Below the pieces are notes generated by a model. That model had not been told where the DNA came from. It searched no databases and worked only from the letters and a program-made list of their open reading frames with translations. 64,000 bases of DNA from Cunninghamia lanceolata (Eukaryota > Streptophyta > Pinopsida > Cupressales > Cupressaceae). The stretch covers positions 7,032,501 to 7,096,500 of the forward strand of contig BSBN01001017.1 in assembly GCA_027924645.1 (NCBI GenBank), written 5' to 3'. Made by a program: the position numbers and the translations under genes. Positions 24,235-36,233 of this stretch are shown piece after piece. How positions within the stretch are numbered: position 1 is the first letter of the stretch; each line of letters begins with the position of its first letter.

Positions 24235-25542
24235 TCATGTAGACCTTCTCAAACGCTGAGGTTGAGGTTTTGCTTCTTCTTCTAAGCTTTCAGAGCTGCT
24301 AGAGCTCTCCTCATCATCAGGTCTCATAGGGTTTGTCGGTTCAGTCTTCTCAGGGGTAGAAGGAAATTGAACTACATCTTCTTTCTTTTCTATTTGTTCT
24401 GGCTGTAAAACAACAGAAGAAGGTGTTAGCTCTCCAAAGATAACACTTCTTCTATATAACACTTTTTTAGCCATAGGATCCCAAAGCTTGTATCCTTTAA
24501 CACTGACACCATAGCCAATGAGAATACACTTAACAGCCTTGTTCTCCAATTTAGACTGTTTCTCCCTAGGCACATGTGCATATGCCTCACAACCAAAAAC
24601 ATGACGATGTCTAACTAAAGGCTTCTTACCAAACCACACCTCCAAAGGTGTCTTACCAACAAGAGATGATGTAGGAGACATGTTTACCAGGTAGCAAGTA
24701 GTGGCTACAGCTTCAGTCCAAAACTTTTGTTTGAGGCTTGCTCCACTAAGCATATTCCTAGCCCTCTCCATCAGTGTCCTGTTCATCCTCTCTGCAACTC
24801 CATTTTACTGCGGGGTGTATGGAGTTGTCTTATGTCTTTCAATCCATTTCTCTTTACAGAACTTATCGAACTCCGCCAAAGAAAACTCACCACTATTATC
24901 AGTTCTCAAACACTTAGTCTTTTTACTAGTCTGATTCTCAACAAAAGCTTTAAACTCTTTGAACTGACTAAAGACTTCATTCTTGCTTCTGAGAAAATAA
25001 ATCCATGTCCTACTGTAATCATCTATGAAAGATACAAAATATACAGATTTGGAAATCGAAGGAACACTAACAGGACCAAACACATCAGAATGAATAAGAT
25101 CCAATACACCAGAAGACTTGTGAGAAATAGGGTAAAACTGAACATGGTTTTGCTTTCCATATACACAATGTTTGTAAAAGTTAAACTTGAGATTACAATC
25201 ATTTAACCCCTCAACAAGGTTTTTATTTTTCAGGGTTTTAAGAGCCTTCTCACCAATGTGACCATATCTCAAATTCCATAACATAGTCTTTTCAGCAGGA
25301 AGCTTAACTTCCAAAGCATGAGCACCCTTGGGTACACAAGATGCACTACCATAAGAATTTGTTACAATAGATTTCTTCATTGCTTGTTCAGACGATGGGG
25401 ATGAAGTGACTACAGCTCTTTTCTTTGAATTAGAAGAACTATTGCACTGTGAAGTACATGCCTGTAGATGAAACATAGTACCTCTTTGAACATCCTTCAC
25501 AAGCACTGTAGATCCTCTAGTCATCTTGCATCCATGCTTCAA
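24235..25542 (-). pseudogene. Element J copia integrase
   Basis: Two open segments in the same frame, separated near 24790-24805 by a stop after YTPQ. The amino part includes the zinc-binding region (LWNLRYGHIGEKAL; the Cys pair reads FYKHC, so one Cys is lost). The core has HSDVFGP (first Asp), RTDNSGEF (second Asp) and NGVAERMNRTL (Glu). The carboxy part (CILIGYG, KGYKLWDP) and the acidic Ser-rich linker toward RT are typical of Ty1/copia. RT is absent because the element is truncated at 24188. Confidence 0.92.
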
Positions 25543-25919
25543 AAAGACAACCTGCAGACTGCATCTTTCAACATACTTACAAAAAATAGGTTCCGTGCCA
25601 AGCTTGGGATGTGCATAACCCCAGTGATCCCCTTCACTTATCCATCAAGGAATCAGAATAAGACTCTTCCACAACCAACAATCTTGAGATGAGAATCATA
25701 ACCCAGGTACACTCTTCCACCATCAAACTTTTCATACTTTATGAACCAGCTTCAATGCGAGGTCATGTGGAATGATGCACTAGAATCAATCAACCACACA
25801 TCATTAGATGCATGGGTGGCTAGGGCTGCGATGAAGGCATCACCATCATCTTGTGATTTGTCAGAATCTGAATCTAGGACATTCTTCTTCTTCTTTTTCT
25901 TTTCTTCCCTGCATTCCTT
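25543..25919 (-). pseudogene. Element J copia protease, decayed
   Basis: Between gag and integrase the minus strand reads ASNDVWLIDSSASFHMTSH near 25790, the copia retropepsin site. The normal DSGA has become DSSA through a G-to-A change. Stops and a frameshift relative to gag lie around 25915 and 25740. Confidence 0.75.
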
Positions 25920-26648
25920 TTAGAAATGCCTAGATTTTCCACAGTTCCAATAGAGAGCCTTGGACTTTCCAGGAGATTTAGATCTCCCACAAGATTTGGA
26001 TTTGCCCTTCTCAGCTTTCTTGTCCTTCTTTTTCCCTTTCTCTTTGGGTCTTCCATGAACCACAAGAGCCTCTCTGGCTACCTCAGAAGACTTTCTCCTC
26101 ATCTCTTTAGATAATAGTGAAGATACCACTTCATCCATTCTGAAAGTGGATGTGGTGCTCCCAATAGCCATAACAAGATGATCCCATGAGTCTAGCAAAG
26201 AACAAAGCAAGGCCATAGAACGATCCTCCTCCTCCATCTTCACACCAATGGATGTCAATTGTGCAATTAACATGTTGAAGGCATTCAGGTGATCTGCAAT
26301 AGATCCTCCAACCTCCATCCTCAGAGAATACAACTTCTTTCTCAAAAAAAGTTTGTTCACTAGGGATTTGGCCTGATAAACATCTCCCAACTTCTTCCAA
26401 AGATCTTTCGTGGTCTTCTCCTCATGGACATTTAACAGGACAAAATCAGCTAGACTAAGTCTTATGAGACCCTTAGCCTTTCGATCTTTGAGATCCCAAT
26501 CAGCTTGTGCCATTGCAGCTAGTTTTACACTAGATACGGTTTCCCATAGGTATCGATCAACAAGCATGTCTTCCATCTTAAGTTTCCATAACTCAAAATT
26601 AGTGCCATTGAATTTCTCCACCTCTAATCTTTTGAATGTGCCTGCCAT
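25920..26648 (-). pseudogene. Element J copia gag
   Basis: 242 residues from a good ATG at 26648. It has the UBN2-type gag fold of copia elements (FNGTNFELWKLKMEDML, LWKKLGDVYQAKSLVNKLFL, then LLDSWDHLVMAI), a Lys/Ser-rich stretch, and the start of a zinc knuckle (YWNCGKSRHF, with Cys to Tyr at the first position). A stop and frameshift then separate it from the protease. It is the best preserved gag in the window. Confidence 0.9.
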
Positions 26649-26753
26649 CTCTTTCCTACAACAAGATTATAGAATACTTTGCACAAAGCTCCCACTCAAC
26701 CTAAGATTAGCTCAAAAAACCCCTACCCAACAACTAAGACCAAAGGTGATCAA

Positions 26754-26766
26754 GCTCTGATACCAA
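26754..26766 (-). promoter_or_regulatory. Element J primer-binding site (initiator Met tRNA)
   Basis: On the minus strand TTGGTATCAGAGC, a perfect copy of the usual copia primer site, between LTR and gag. Confidence 0.9.
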
Positions 26767-27030
26767 CTAAAAGGAAGTTAGGTGTGCAGAAATTGCTTCC
26801 TACACTAATCTAATGAGGAGAGATGAGTGCAAATTCTTTCCAACCTTTACAATCATACTATTATTAACACAGTAATAGAGATATTGTAGCAAACACATAC
26901 ACAAGAAAGTATGCCAGAAGAAGAGAGAGATAAGATATACGTGGGGAAAACCCTTACGGGTGAAAAACCCCACACTCCAAAACACAGCTCAAATGGATTC
27001 CAGTGAACAATCATGGTTACAATATAGTTT
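26767..27030 (-). repeat. Element J 5' LTR, partial
   Basis: Follows the primer site directly. It includes a GTGGGGAAAACCC..GGTGAAAAACCCCAC inverted pair near 26940-26972, a style common in plant copia LTRs. The right limit is uncertain because the LTR of element D begins nearby. Confidence 0.55.
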
Positions 27031-27059
27031 CTGTATATGCCTAAAAATGACACGACTTT

Positions 27060-27430
27060 GTCTAAATAAATATTCTTAATATTTATTCCATTCTAATTCT
27101 TCTATCAATAAATAAATAAAGAAATTTATTTATTCGATTCATATTCTTCTAAAATTAATTAAATATCGAAATATTTAATTACCTCTTCCAAATTTAAATA
27201 AATAAATCAAATTTATTTAAATCCTCTCAATCTCCAGAAATAAAATATAATCAAATATTTTATTTATTCTTCCAAATCATGCACAACAATTAAATAAATT
27301 TATTTATTTAATTTGCTTTCTTATCTTCTAATCCTTCAAATATCTTCCAAATCTTTTAAAAATAAGTCTTCTTCTTCATGCACACAAAATTAAATAATTT
27401 ATTATTTAATTTCTCTCAAATCATGCAAAA
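27060..27430. repeat. AT-rich palindromic block
   Basis: Repeated AAATAAATAAATTTATTTATT-type palindromes with pyrimidine spacers such as TTCTTCTA. It looks like the blocks in the LTRs of A and F in the opposite orientation, consistent with D being on the plus strand. Confidence 0.6.
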
Positions 27431-27617
27431 GAAAATCTCAAGTTGAGTTAACTGACTCAATCAACCTTGTTTTTATCAATATCTCTTAAATTAGAAAAAA
27501 GTTTTCTAATTTATGAAAAACATGTCTTATCTTTAGAAAAGAAAGTAGTTAACTCAAATAAAACAACTTTTGTGTGACACTTGTCTTCTTCTTATTCGCG
27601 CACATTCCTCAAGTTTT

Positions 27618-27662
27618 CTATACCATTGATCTTCTCATTCTTTCTATACCATTGATCTTCTC
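27618..27662 (+). repeat. Direct repeat next to the promoter
   Basis: TTTCTATACCATTGATCTTC occurs twice in tandem, separated by a few bases, just upstream of the TATA-like box. Confidence 0.7.
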
Positions 27663-27673
27663 TTTCTCAAGTC

Positions 27674-27680
27674 TATAAAT
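27674..27680 (+). promoter_or_regulatory. TATA-like box in the element D LTR
   Basis: TATAAAT about 400 bases before the LTR end, following a pyrimidine-rich stretch. Confidence 0.45.
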
Positions 27681-28080
27681 TGAACCCTATTCTTCCATTT
27701 CATTCATCCAAGCTTTTAGTATTGTTAATCTGTAGGAATTACAGTGCGCCTTTGGCACCAATTCCTTCATTGCTTCGATCAAACTCATTACTACATACTA
27801 CTATCATTGTTATGAAGTTCATCTTCATGGTGAAACTACCATAGCCGTTCCCAATTGACATCTTGGAATCATAGCAAGGAAGTGCATCTTCTGAGGGCCA
27901 TATTCATAGACAAGATCATTTGTGATAGGCGATCAATGGAAGTTGAGAATTAAAGGAGGTTTGCTTTGTATTGTTCTTTGTTTGATTGATCTCTTTTGTT
28001 CATTATTTCATTGAGTTTTGGGTATCATTGATATTATTATATTGATTATTCATTTAGATCCAATTTTCTCTTAACATTTT

Positions 28081-28098
28081 TGGCACCCACCGTGGGCC
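28081..28098 (+). promoter_or_regulatory. Element D primer-binding site
   Basis: TGGCACCCACCGTGGGCC starts four bases after the LTR end. This sequence type is familiar from plant gypsy elements. The tRNA is not assigned here. Confidence 0.75.
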
Positions 28099-28589
28099 TA
28101 GCCCCAATGTTTAACCCAAAAACTAAGTTTTTATGTTTTAGAAAATTGTACACAGGAGGAAACCGTGCATCTGACACATCCTAACACACATCTGCTATTT
28201 GTTCCAACGCATACATTCTTTCGTTACATACAGACTATGTTCCACGACATATACCCTCTTATATGGCACATATGTCAGTTTGGTGCATATATACTATTTT
28301 CCTGCACTTTTGACCTCTGTCTTAGCACATATGTACTGCAGTGCTTCTAAGCTCTATTTCTACGCATTCAAGCTCTAAAGCTACGCATTTGATCTAGGCA
28401 GTGATTTTTAGGGTTTCCTTGAAGTTTTCGCTAATGATAACATCTTTTTGCAGGAACACTCTTGATCTGTTTGCAGGCTAGGAATTGGTTTAGAATCATA
28501 TAGTTGCACTTGTTAACTCACACTTTGATTTCTAACAAGAAAGTAAAATGGATGCTCATGCAAATCTCACAATATCTTAACTAGGAAGG

Positions 28590-28810
28590 AGGTAATTGAA
28601 TCATTGCTATCTTGCATATCATTGAATCATTACTATATTGCTATCCTTCAAAGTTAACAACTCATTATTATCTTGGTAAAATTGGACCATTGCTATCTTG
28701 TTATCACTTCAAAGTTAACAAATCACTGCTACCTAGGTAAAATTGAACACATCATTGCTATCTGGGTAAAATTGAACCATTGGTATCTTGTTATCACTTC
28801 AAAGTTAACA
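28590..28810 (+). repeat. Tandem repeat, unit about 65-70 bp
   Basis: Imperfect units containing CATTGCTATCTTG, CTTCAAAGTTAACAA and GGTAAAATTGAA, about three copies with deletions. Confidence 0.75.
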
Positions 28811-29559
28811 AATTTTTGTGCTTGCCCAAGTAGATAGCTCATTTAGTCTTTTTATTTTTAACTAGGGGAAAGGAACCACTGTCTTCTATGTTTTGGGAAT
28901 GATATTAGGCCTATGCTCTACCCTATCTTGGGTGACCAAAATGCCAGACATATCATTTTTGTATGTATTTTTCCTTTAGAGGGGCTTGCTCTTGGATACT
29001 GTTCATCCAAGTAGGAATGACCCTAAGTGGTAATAGGCTAAAGCCAAGCCTTGCCGAGCCACTATAAATAAATTGTGTTTGGAGTGAAAGCTTAAAACAA
29101 TAAGTGAAGTTGTGTTATACTAACAACCAACCTCCCCAAAAACCCTCCAAGGCACAACCCTTGTAGGCTGGGAGACCCCATAACGGAGAGTAGTGCTGCC
29201 GCAAGTATAACCACTCGAACAGTTGCCTTTATTAAACACCTTTGTCTTAGGGGCCAAAAACCCCTATAAGTCAGTGCAGGGAAGGGTGGTTATCACCTCT
29301 CAAAGATGCTTCACTAGAGATAGTGAGAATTTAGTTTTATATTGTCCTTTGAAACCTAGGATTGTACTTGCTTTCTTTTAGTCCAAAAAGAGTCAAAAAA
29401 TCACAAAAAAATAAAAAACCATAAAAACATTCTTTGTGCTTGCTGTGTCTTCTTGCCATAATTTCAAAAAATCAGATCAAAGAGACCACCTTGCAACAAA
29501 AGAAACCAAAAACATCAGAAAAAAATGCCGAAATTTTGCAAAAACACTAAAAAAAGCCA

Positions 29560-29730
29560 GAGTTGCGCTTTTATCACTTTCTGCTGCACATTTGTTCCGA
29601 CTGGTTGCGCATCTATACCAATTGGTTGTGCTTGCATCATCTATTACTGCGTATCTACAAATTACCAGTACTGCACATCTGTATCAACTTTCTGCACATT
29701 CACTAGTTTCTACTGCGCATATGTTCTGGT
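29560..29730 (+). repeat. Degenerate TGCGCATCTGT repeats
   Basis: About seven spaced copies of TGC(G/A)CAT(C/A)TGT-like phrases in the leader, resembling phrases at 28160-28390. Confidence 0.5.
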
Positions 29731-30223
29731 GCATGCGTTATAGTGAGTACTTCCACAGTCTTTGAGAGGAACATTTTACCTTTTTTGGGTACCCATTTTA
29801 GTCTTGTTCAAGATTTTGAGATCAGATTTCACCTTGCAGTCGCTCTTTTCATCCATTCCATAGCATAACCTCTCTTTTATCGGTCATCTCGTCCACCTTC
29901 AACCAAGTCTTCCTGAGCAAAGTCAAAGTTTCCCATATCAGATTAGCATAGGCCCCTTTTTCAGATCATTTTGGATTCAAGTAACCCTAGTAAGTTGCAG
30001 AACTTTGCTAGTGGTCTTGGTGTACGACTAGTCCCTACACAGTAAGATAGGTATCGAGTACCCTTACTAGTGGCTATCATCTTGTATTGGCTGTCTTACT
30101 TGAATCACTGATTGAGAGAGTCCCTTGTCCAAATCTTGTCATAAGTATCCTATCCTCAGCAGTCTCCACTGGCATCTTGCCAAAATCTCTAGTTTCATCT
30201 CACCGCATCCTGTGTCGCCTTGC

Positions 30224-31895
30224 ATGGTTCTTACTAGATCTCAATACCAAAAGAAACTTGAAATGGCCGAGTCATCTGACTGTATTGTCACCCCTCATGA
30301 TAGTGACGAGGAAATATCTCGCGAAGATTATCAAGAACACCTCCAAGATCAAAAATTCCAATGCTTGCTAGAGAAAGTCCTCCATGAGGACCCTCAAAAG
30401 TATTTTATTCATCTTGCAAATCTTGGACTTAAGCTCCCCGCTGATTTTGATCTCAGCAAACTCAAAGAGACTGTAGAGGATAATCATGAACACCACATCA
30501 GTGAGGACAAAAGAAAGAATCTCATAGACCTAAACACACCTATGGAAGAAATGAGGAAACAAATCAAGGGTCTAACACAACAAATGATGGATCTCAAGAT
30601 AGGTACAAACACTAAAACATACTCCTTGGAAAATATTGCACTGTACCCCTTTGATAAAAGTTTGAACATGGTACCATTCCCCTTTCGATTCGAAGTTCCT
30701 AAGTTTGACAAATACAAAGGGAAAGGGGACCCTAGAGATCACATTAGGGAATTCAACGCTGCATGCATGGAAGTAGCTCACAATGAGACTTTCTTAATGA
30801 GACTATTCCCTAGATCTCTAGGTAGTCAAGCCATGGAGTGGTTCTCAAGACTCCCACCAGGCATTAAAAATTTTGATGAGTTAGTCAATAAATTCATCAC
30901 ACACTTCTCATACAATATTAAACATGAAGTCTCCATGCTTGACCTATGCAATACCAAGCAAAATAGTGGTGAATCATTCACCTCCTTCCTACAAAGGTGG
31001 AGACAACTAGCAAGCAAATGCTCAAATGATGTACCTGAGAAGAAATTAATGGATATGTTTGTCCACAACCTCAACTCTAATCTAAGCTACCAAATACAAA
31101 TTCAATGCCCTACCTCATTTTTGAAGGTCTTTGAAATGGGATTGCTCATCGAGAAAGCTATGATCGCCAAGGGGTAAATCAAGTTATACAAGGACACACC
31201 TACCTCCAACTACACAATCGACAAATCAAAGTTTTGGACTAAGAATAAAAATGTCATCAATGATGGAGTAGTTGATGCCCAGGTGGCGGCTCCCAAACAA
31301 CAACCAATACTCACTCTCAAAGGAGAGGCCAGCAATGTTACACCCAACAAAACATTCTCTCAAGAGCCAAGACCATGGTATAACTCAAATCCAAGGCGAA
31401 AGTTCACACTGCTGGGTGAGTCCCAAGAACCTGCATTAAGGAATCTATTGGCCAACAATGAAATCACTCTACCACCAACAAGCGATTATGAACCTCAAAT
31501 AAAACCTCTCTATTGGAAAGACACTGACTTTTGTGAGTATCATAGAGGAAGAGGACATACAACCAACAATTGTGTCCATCTCAAACATGTTATTCAAGAC
31601 ATACTTGATCAAAATCAAGGAGACGCTCAACAACATACTTCTAATGAGATGTATGTGGCTTACAAAGATCCACTTCTCAATCACGACAGGCCGTACAACA
31701 ACAACAACAACGGCAACAACAACAACAACCGCAATAGGCAAAATTAGAATAATGGGAATTGTAATGCCAATTACACAAATGTGCCATTCAATTATACCAT
31801 CAATTGCATATCAAAGCATGTCCCACAAATCAATGTGGTTACGTCTAACCAACAATCAGGATCCAACAAAAATGATTACAACATCATCACCCGTA
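30224..31895 (+). pseudogene. Element D gag
   Basis: ATG at 30224 gives MVLTRSQ, a start seen in many plant gypsy gag proteins. The reading frame is kept to 31895 with stops at 31175 and 31745. An acidic amino third is followed by the Retrotrans_gag domain (30690-31160: KFDKYKGKGDPRDHIREF, LMRLFPRSLGSQAMEWF), then a knuckle near 31530 (FCEYHRGRGHTTNNC; C-x2-H-x4-H-x4-C). An Asn-rich tract encoded by AAC repeats follows at 31695-31740. The frame is cut by the insertion of element C and resumes at 49772. Confidence 0.9.
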
Positions 31896-31900
31896 GTGGT
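31896..31900. repeat. Target-site duplication of element C, left
   Basis: GTGGT, identical to 49767-49771. Confidence 0.92.
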
Positions 31901-32159
31901 TGTTGGGACACGAAAATTTCAAAATTTTCCTATATTCCTACCTAGCTCATGTCCAACCAAATTAGAAAATCATACACCCAAAATCATAATAGCAGCTGAT
32001 AAATTCCATAAATATCACATGATTTTCTTCATAAATAATTGTCTCACCCCTCAACTATAATATAACAAGGGCTCTCAGCTCCTTAATTTCGGCGAGACCT
32101 TGGTGTCTTCTTTATACCAATCCATGTTCTATTTAAAATGGGCTAAATGTGTATCGACA

Positions 32160-33200
32160 TGAGAATTATGATCGGAGAGAAAGCTTTAGAGATCTCTAAT
32201 GAAAGGAGTAACATCGATGACCCTTCATCAAAGAGAGAATTCCCAGTCACGCTGAGTTAATAAAAAGTGAGGACTATTAGCATAAGAAAACACTATCAGA
32301 GAATACTCTGAAAACCCCCCTGACAGTATAGATCATCCCGATGAAGGAATTCGGTAGGACTCTTGCCAAACTACCCATGGAATGGGTGGAACTAGTGATC
32401 ATTAGGAGGAGATACACATTAGGGAAAGAAAATAAAGTGTCTCTAACCTTATGATGTCTCAGCGACCAAAGGGCACTGTTTCGGCCTAAGTCACACCGAT
32501 ATGTATGGAGGATAAAAATCATCGGTGAGAGGGAACAAGTCAGAATAAAGTCTATGAGTCTTGCCGAACCGATGGTCATGACGATGAAGGATTTCGGTAA
32601 CATGCTATGATGATCACTCCGATGAAGGATATAAAAGGGTATTGGGGAAACAACCTTGATCGGATAGTTTGAATTAAGTCATCTCGATGTCATATGTTGT
32701 TCTAATGATAATAATGATAATAATGGCCACACTCATCGATAAGACTCTTACTGATATTCATATTGGAGACACTTGAAATATCAGAGTAAGATGTTATTCC
32801 CACGGTGATCAAGTAAGTCAGGCTGATAACAGCCATGCTCATTTCTATATTGGGTAGACCTTGAAATGTCTTGCCGATACAAACTTATATATGTTTTTAC
32901 AAAAGATGACATCAAGGAGACAAAACAAAGGGTCACAATGATTGATCCACCTGTAAATGTCCGTACCATAAGAAGATATTAGATCACCCTAACATTACAA
33001 AAGTCCTATCAATGAAGTAAGTTATGACAATGTGACATCTCACAACGATCATGAAAATTAATACACTGGGGCAATTAATTGCAGACCAAAAAGAAATCCT
33101 CTGAAGAGTCATTCGAAATCAATGCAATTAGATTCAAAAGAATTGTCTAAAAGGGGTGCATAAGAAAGAACTCAGAGGAAAGGACAAAGGAGTTCAATCA
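32160..33200 (+). repeat. GATGAAGG-rich U3 region
   Basis: Scattered copies of (C)CGATGAAGGA, TTCGGTA and TGATCATC without strict period, mirrored in the other LTR at 44575-45600. The meaning is unknown. They could be transcription-factor sites or degraded tandem repeats. Confidence 0.45.
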
Positions 33201-33272
33201 TCAAATAACATGTACATACTTAAAATCCTCTATGTGATAGACTACAGTTTGAATTTGCTATCCATAATTGTA

Positions 33273-36233
33273 ATGGAGACTCTAGTAAAAGGAAAGGGCA
33301 GAAAATAGCTAGGTGAAACTAGTAAGCCCAAGAAACAAAAAATTGACAAAAGCCCTGACGAAAAAATAAAAGAAAGGAAACTAAATCAGGATTTAATTGA
33401 TTAATTGCCTAGATCTACCCCTAAATCCTGAAGGTCTGCACAAATTAGGGCAGAGGTAGAGAAATTAGAAGACAAATGCAAATACCTTGGAAATGTGTGG
33501 ACACCAATAAGAGGTTATTAATTATTCAAATTCGATTACAATAGAAGATTTAGGAATGTCCCAATGTCTAATCCATGGCACTTGAATTTGGGCAAATTGG
33601 TCATCCCTAATGTGTTTGTGAATGCAGAACTCCTCAAACTCCTGGCTAAGCATTACAATCCAAGCCTCAAGGCCATATGCAATCCACAAGGAGAGCCTGT
33701 TACACATTTGTCTAAAAATGCCATTTGTGAAGTATTTGATTTTAGATGATTTGTGTACTGTTCCCATAGTTTATGAAGATTTGGACAAAGAATACTGGAG
33801 GATGGACACCATGTATAATGGATGGAGATTACCTCTTCACAAGCATAAGGTAGAAGGAGAAATAATGCTTCTTAATGATAATGATGGACCTCCATTCCAT
33901 GTATCATTCTTTGAACCATATATACAATACACATATTATTCCATGGGCCAAGTCCTAGGGTCAGAGGTTCTTGATTTTATGATGATAGCCACAGATATCT
34001 AGTGTCACAATGCTAGACAGTTTGACTATGCTGCTTATGTTTTTGGAAGAATTGATTCTAGTTTAACTGCAATCAAGAACAACGCCCCATAAATCTCTTT
34101 TGAGCACTACTCACTCCTCATGCACATGGTACTATATTATGGCCAGGAAATGGGATTATGGCCAAATGATCTCAGAGTTGTTCAAATGGACTAGAGAGGA
34201 CAAAAGTCACCTGTGCAAATGTAGATGAGGATATGGGACAACAGGTTTTCCCATTCTAGTTATATTCATTTTGAAGAGTACTATGTAAAAGTGTTGTATA
34301 GATATTTCAATCATCCTTGTGAATATTCACTGACAAATGAAATAAAGAGGTTTCTCAAACCCAAAGATTTTGGTGGTCCTCCTACTGTCACCCACAACTA
34401 GGGAGATTGGTATTGTTTTGAGGATTCAACCATGGTTAGAATTTATGGTTTTGAAGACACCCCATTTATATTGCCCAAGACAGTTCTAGATAGGGTTGCC
34501 TACTTAGAGATAGTCAGGCAAATGAACTACTCTAATGTGATTCATTTAAGTGCCTATGACAAACAATCCTTCATGCCTAGTACTCTATGATTTGGGGATT
34601 TTACTGTGGTGTTTAAAGAAGGTTATGGCCTCATCATGGACAAATTGATGCATTACAACATGAGATGTGTAGAAGCAAGGAAAGGATTTGATCCTGAGGG
34701 TTTTATTAATTTTGCAAGGAGAAAACAAAATCTCAGTGGATATACACATGATGACATTATTAGGAATATGGAAGAAGCTGAGATTGAATTGGTAATTGAT
34801 AAGTATAATAGAGAACTAGAAGAGAAGAAGAAACAACTTGCAGAGATAGAGTTGTTGTCCTCTGGTGATGAGGGATTTGTAGGAGAAGAAGAGCCACATG
34901 AACAAGCAACTAGAATATCTAAAAGAAAAATGGAATGTTATCAGTCTCCTAATAAAGAGCAGGATGAAGAGGGGCCTAGTGATGAGGATCCAAGACAATT
35001 AGCATATGATTTTTTAATGTAGATGACCAATTTATTCATTCTAAAGAGTTCAAATCATTTTTATATAAATACAAGGGTAAAGAGATCACGGAATCAATTG
35101 ATGATGTCATGGTCAACAATGAAAGACAATTAATTGATATGTTAAAAACAATAGTGGACAATGAATTGAAAGCTATGACTCCTGGTAGAGGTAGACAACT
35201 TCTTAGGGAAGCAGGCATCATGATATTTCCTAGACTTGATTTAAATTCTACTTTGGTGTTTGATAGTTTTTTGCACAATACTGATGACAAATATAAGCTC
35301 ACTCCTGATGGTGTCATAGAAGTGTACATGGGTACCAAATATAACAATGATGAAAACTCACTCATGATATGGGCCTTGTACCCTCTTCATAAGAAGACAT
35401 CCATTATAGATACTAAAAAAGATTTTGGGCATGTCATGACTTTGAAAGTAGGGGAAATTAATCCATTGATTACTGTAGACATTGGTATAAATGTTGCAAA
35501 GTTAAACAAAGCATAGGCTCAGATGCTGATCAAGGAATGGGATGCATATAAATTGAGTTGTGAAAGATTAGCAAAGGAAAATGATTTCTTGAAAGATACT
35601 GTCAAGAATACCTTTGGAGGGTTAGTTAAAAGGTTAACCCAAGGAGAAAGTTCACAAAGCACCCAATTACCATTTGTTGATCAGATAGCTCAGGTTCAGA
35701 TTGACACACTTGCAACAGTGCTATGAAATAGGCATGTTAATATGATGCATTGGATGAACAAATTTTGGGATGTCTATTCTTAAAACCATAAGGGGATCCA
35801 AGAGAAAGAAAGGCTAAGCAATAGGCTTCAAGAGAAACTCCATGAGATACAGAGTAGGGATGCTCTTGACACTAGAAGTACTTCTAGTGCAGAAGACTTG
35901 ATTGAACAACATCAGAAATATTATGACCAGCTTAAAAGTGATGCCAAAGAATGCCTTGAGACTTCAAAAGTAGGTGTGCCTATGTTGTTTAGAAATGAAA
36001 AGGAGCTGAAAAGCAAAGATGAATGTAGTAAAGATTGCCAGGTGATATTACATGAAGCTTTAGAGGCTCCTAAAGATAAAGACTCTGCATCTAGGGAAGC
36101 CTGCAAGTGTCTGGAGAAGATGGTGACAATAGACATGATAACAAGAAATGCTATTGAGTTTACTGATACACATTGTAGCCAAGAGTACTTGGATCACATC
36201 GCACAGATATACCTGTGGCTAAGTAGAGCTTAG
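33273..36233 (+). pseudogene. LTR-encoded protein of unknown function, 5' LTR copy
   Basis: The ATG at 33273 opens a frame that can be followed to the stop after WLSRA at 36233, with about a dozen stops and two compensating single-base indels (near 33745 and 35010). The other LTR lets most of these be explained. The amino end is Lys-rich (METLVKGKGRK), then comes a short coiled coil near 33440. A globular part follows (SNPWHLNLGKLV, YWRMDT, HNCY-type motifs, EYYVKVLYRYFNHP, DWYCFEDSTMVRIYGFEDTP). After that come an acidic segment with EEKKKQL helices and a second domain (TLVFDSFLHN). A coiled-coil tail (KLSCERLAKENDFLKDT, EQHQKYYDQLKSDAK) ends it. I recognise no family. It is not gag or pol. 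Confidence 0.75.

Larger units (their letters stand above)
24188..27030 (-). mobile_element. Element J: Ty1/copia, truncated
   Basis: A minus-strand copia element with part of the 5' LTR, Met-tRNA primer site, gag, protease and integrase. It is cut off at 24188, before RT, by the LTR of element A. The right limit inside its LTR is approximate. Confidence 0.85.
27030..28076 (+). repeat. Element D 5' LTR (left limit approximate)
   Basis: The right end TTAACA is fixed by the primer site that follows. The left limit is a guess, based on the AT-rich block, which in elements A and F lies near the LTR start. Confidence 0.5.
28099..30223 (+). other. Element D leader, about 2.1 kb, no gene
   Basis: No coding region longer than about 110 codons and none recognised. 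It contains two repeat zones (28590-28810 and 29560-29730). Such long leaders are known in Tat/Ogre and related plant gypsy elements. Confidence 0.6.

Noticed and set aside
27618..27662. Tandem 20-mer considered as a target duplication
   Set aside because: It lies inside the LTR of D with no element between the two copies, so it is a local repeat.
29436..29765. 109-codon ORF in the leader of D
   Set aside because: It overlaps another frame of similar length over the TGCGCATCTGT repeats and shows no start context or domain.
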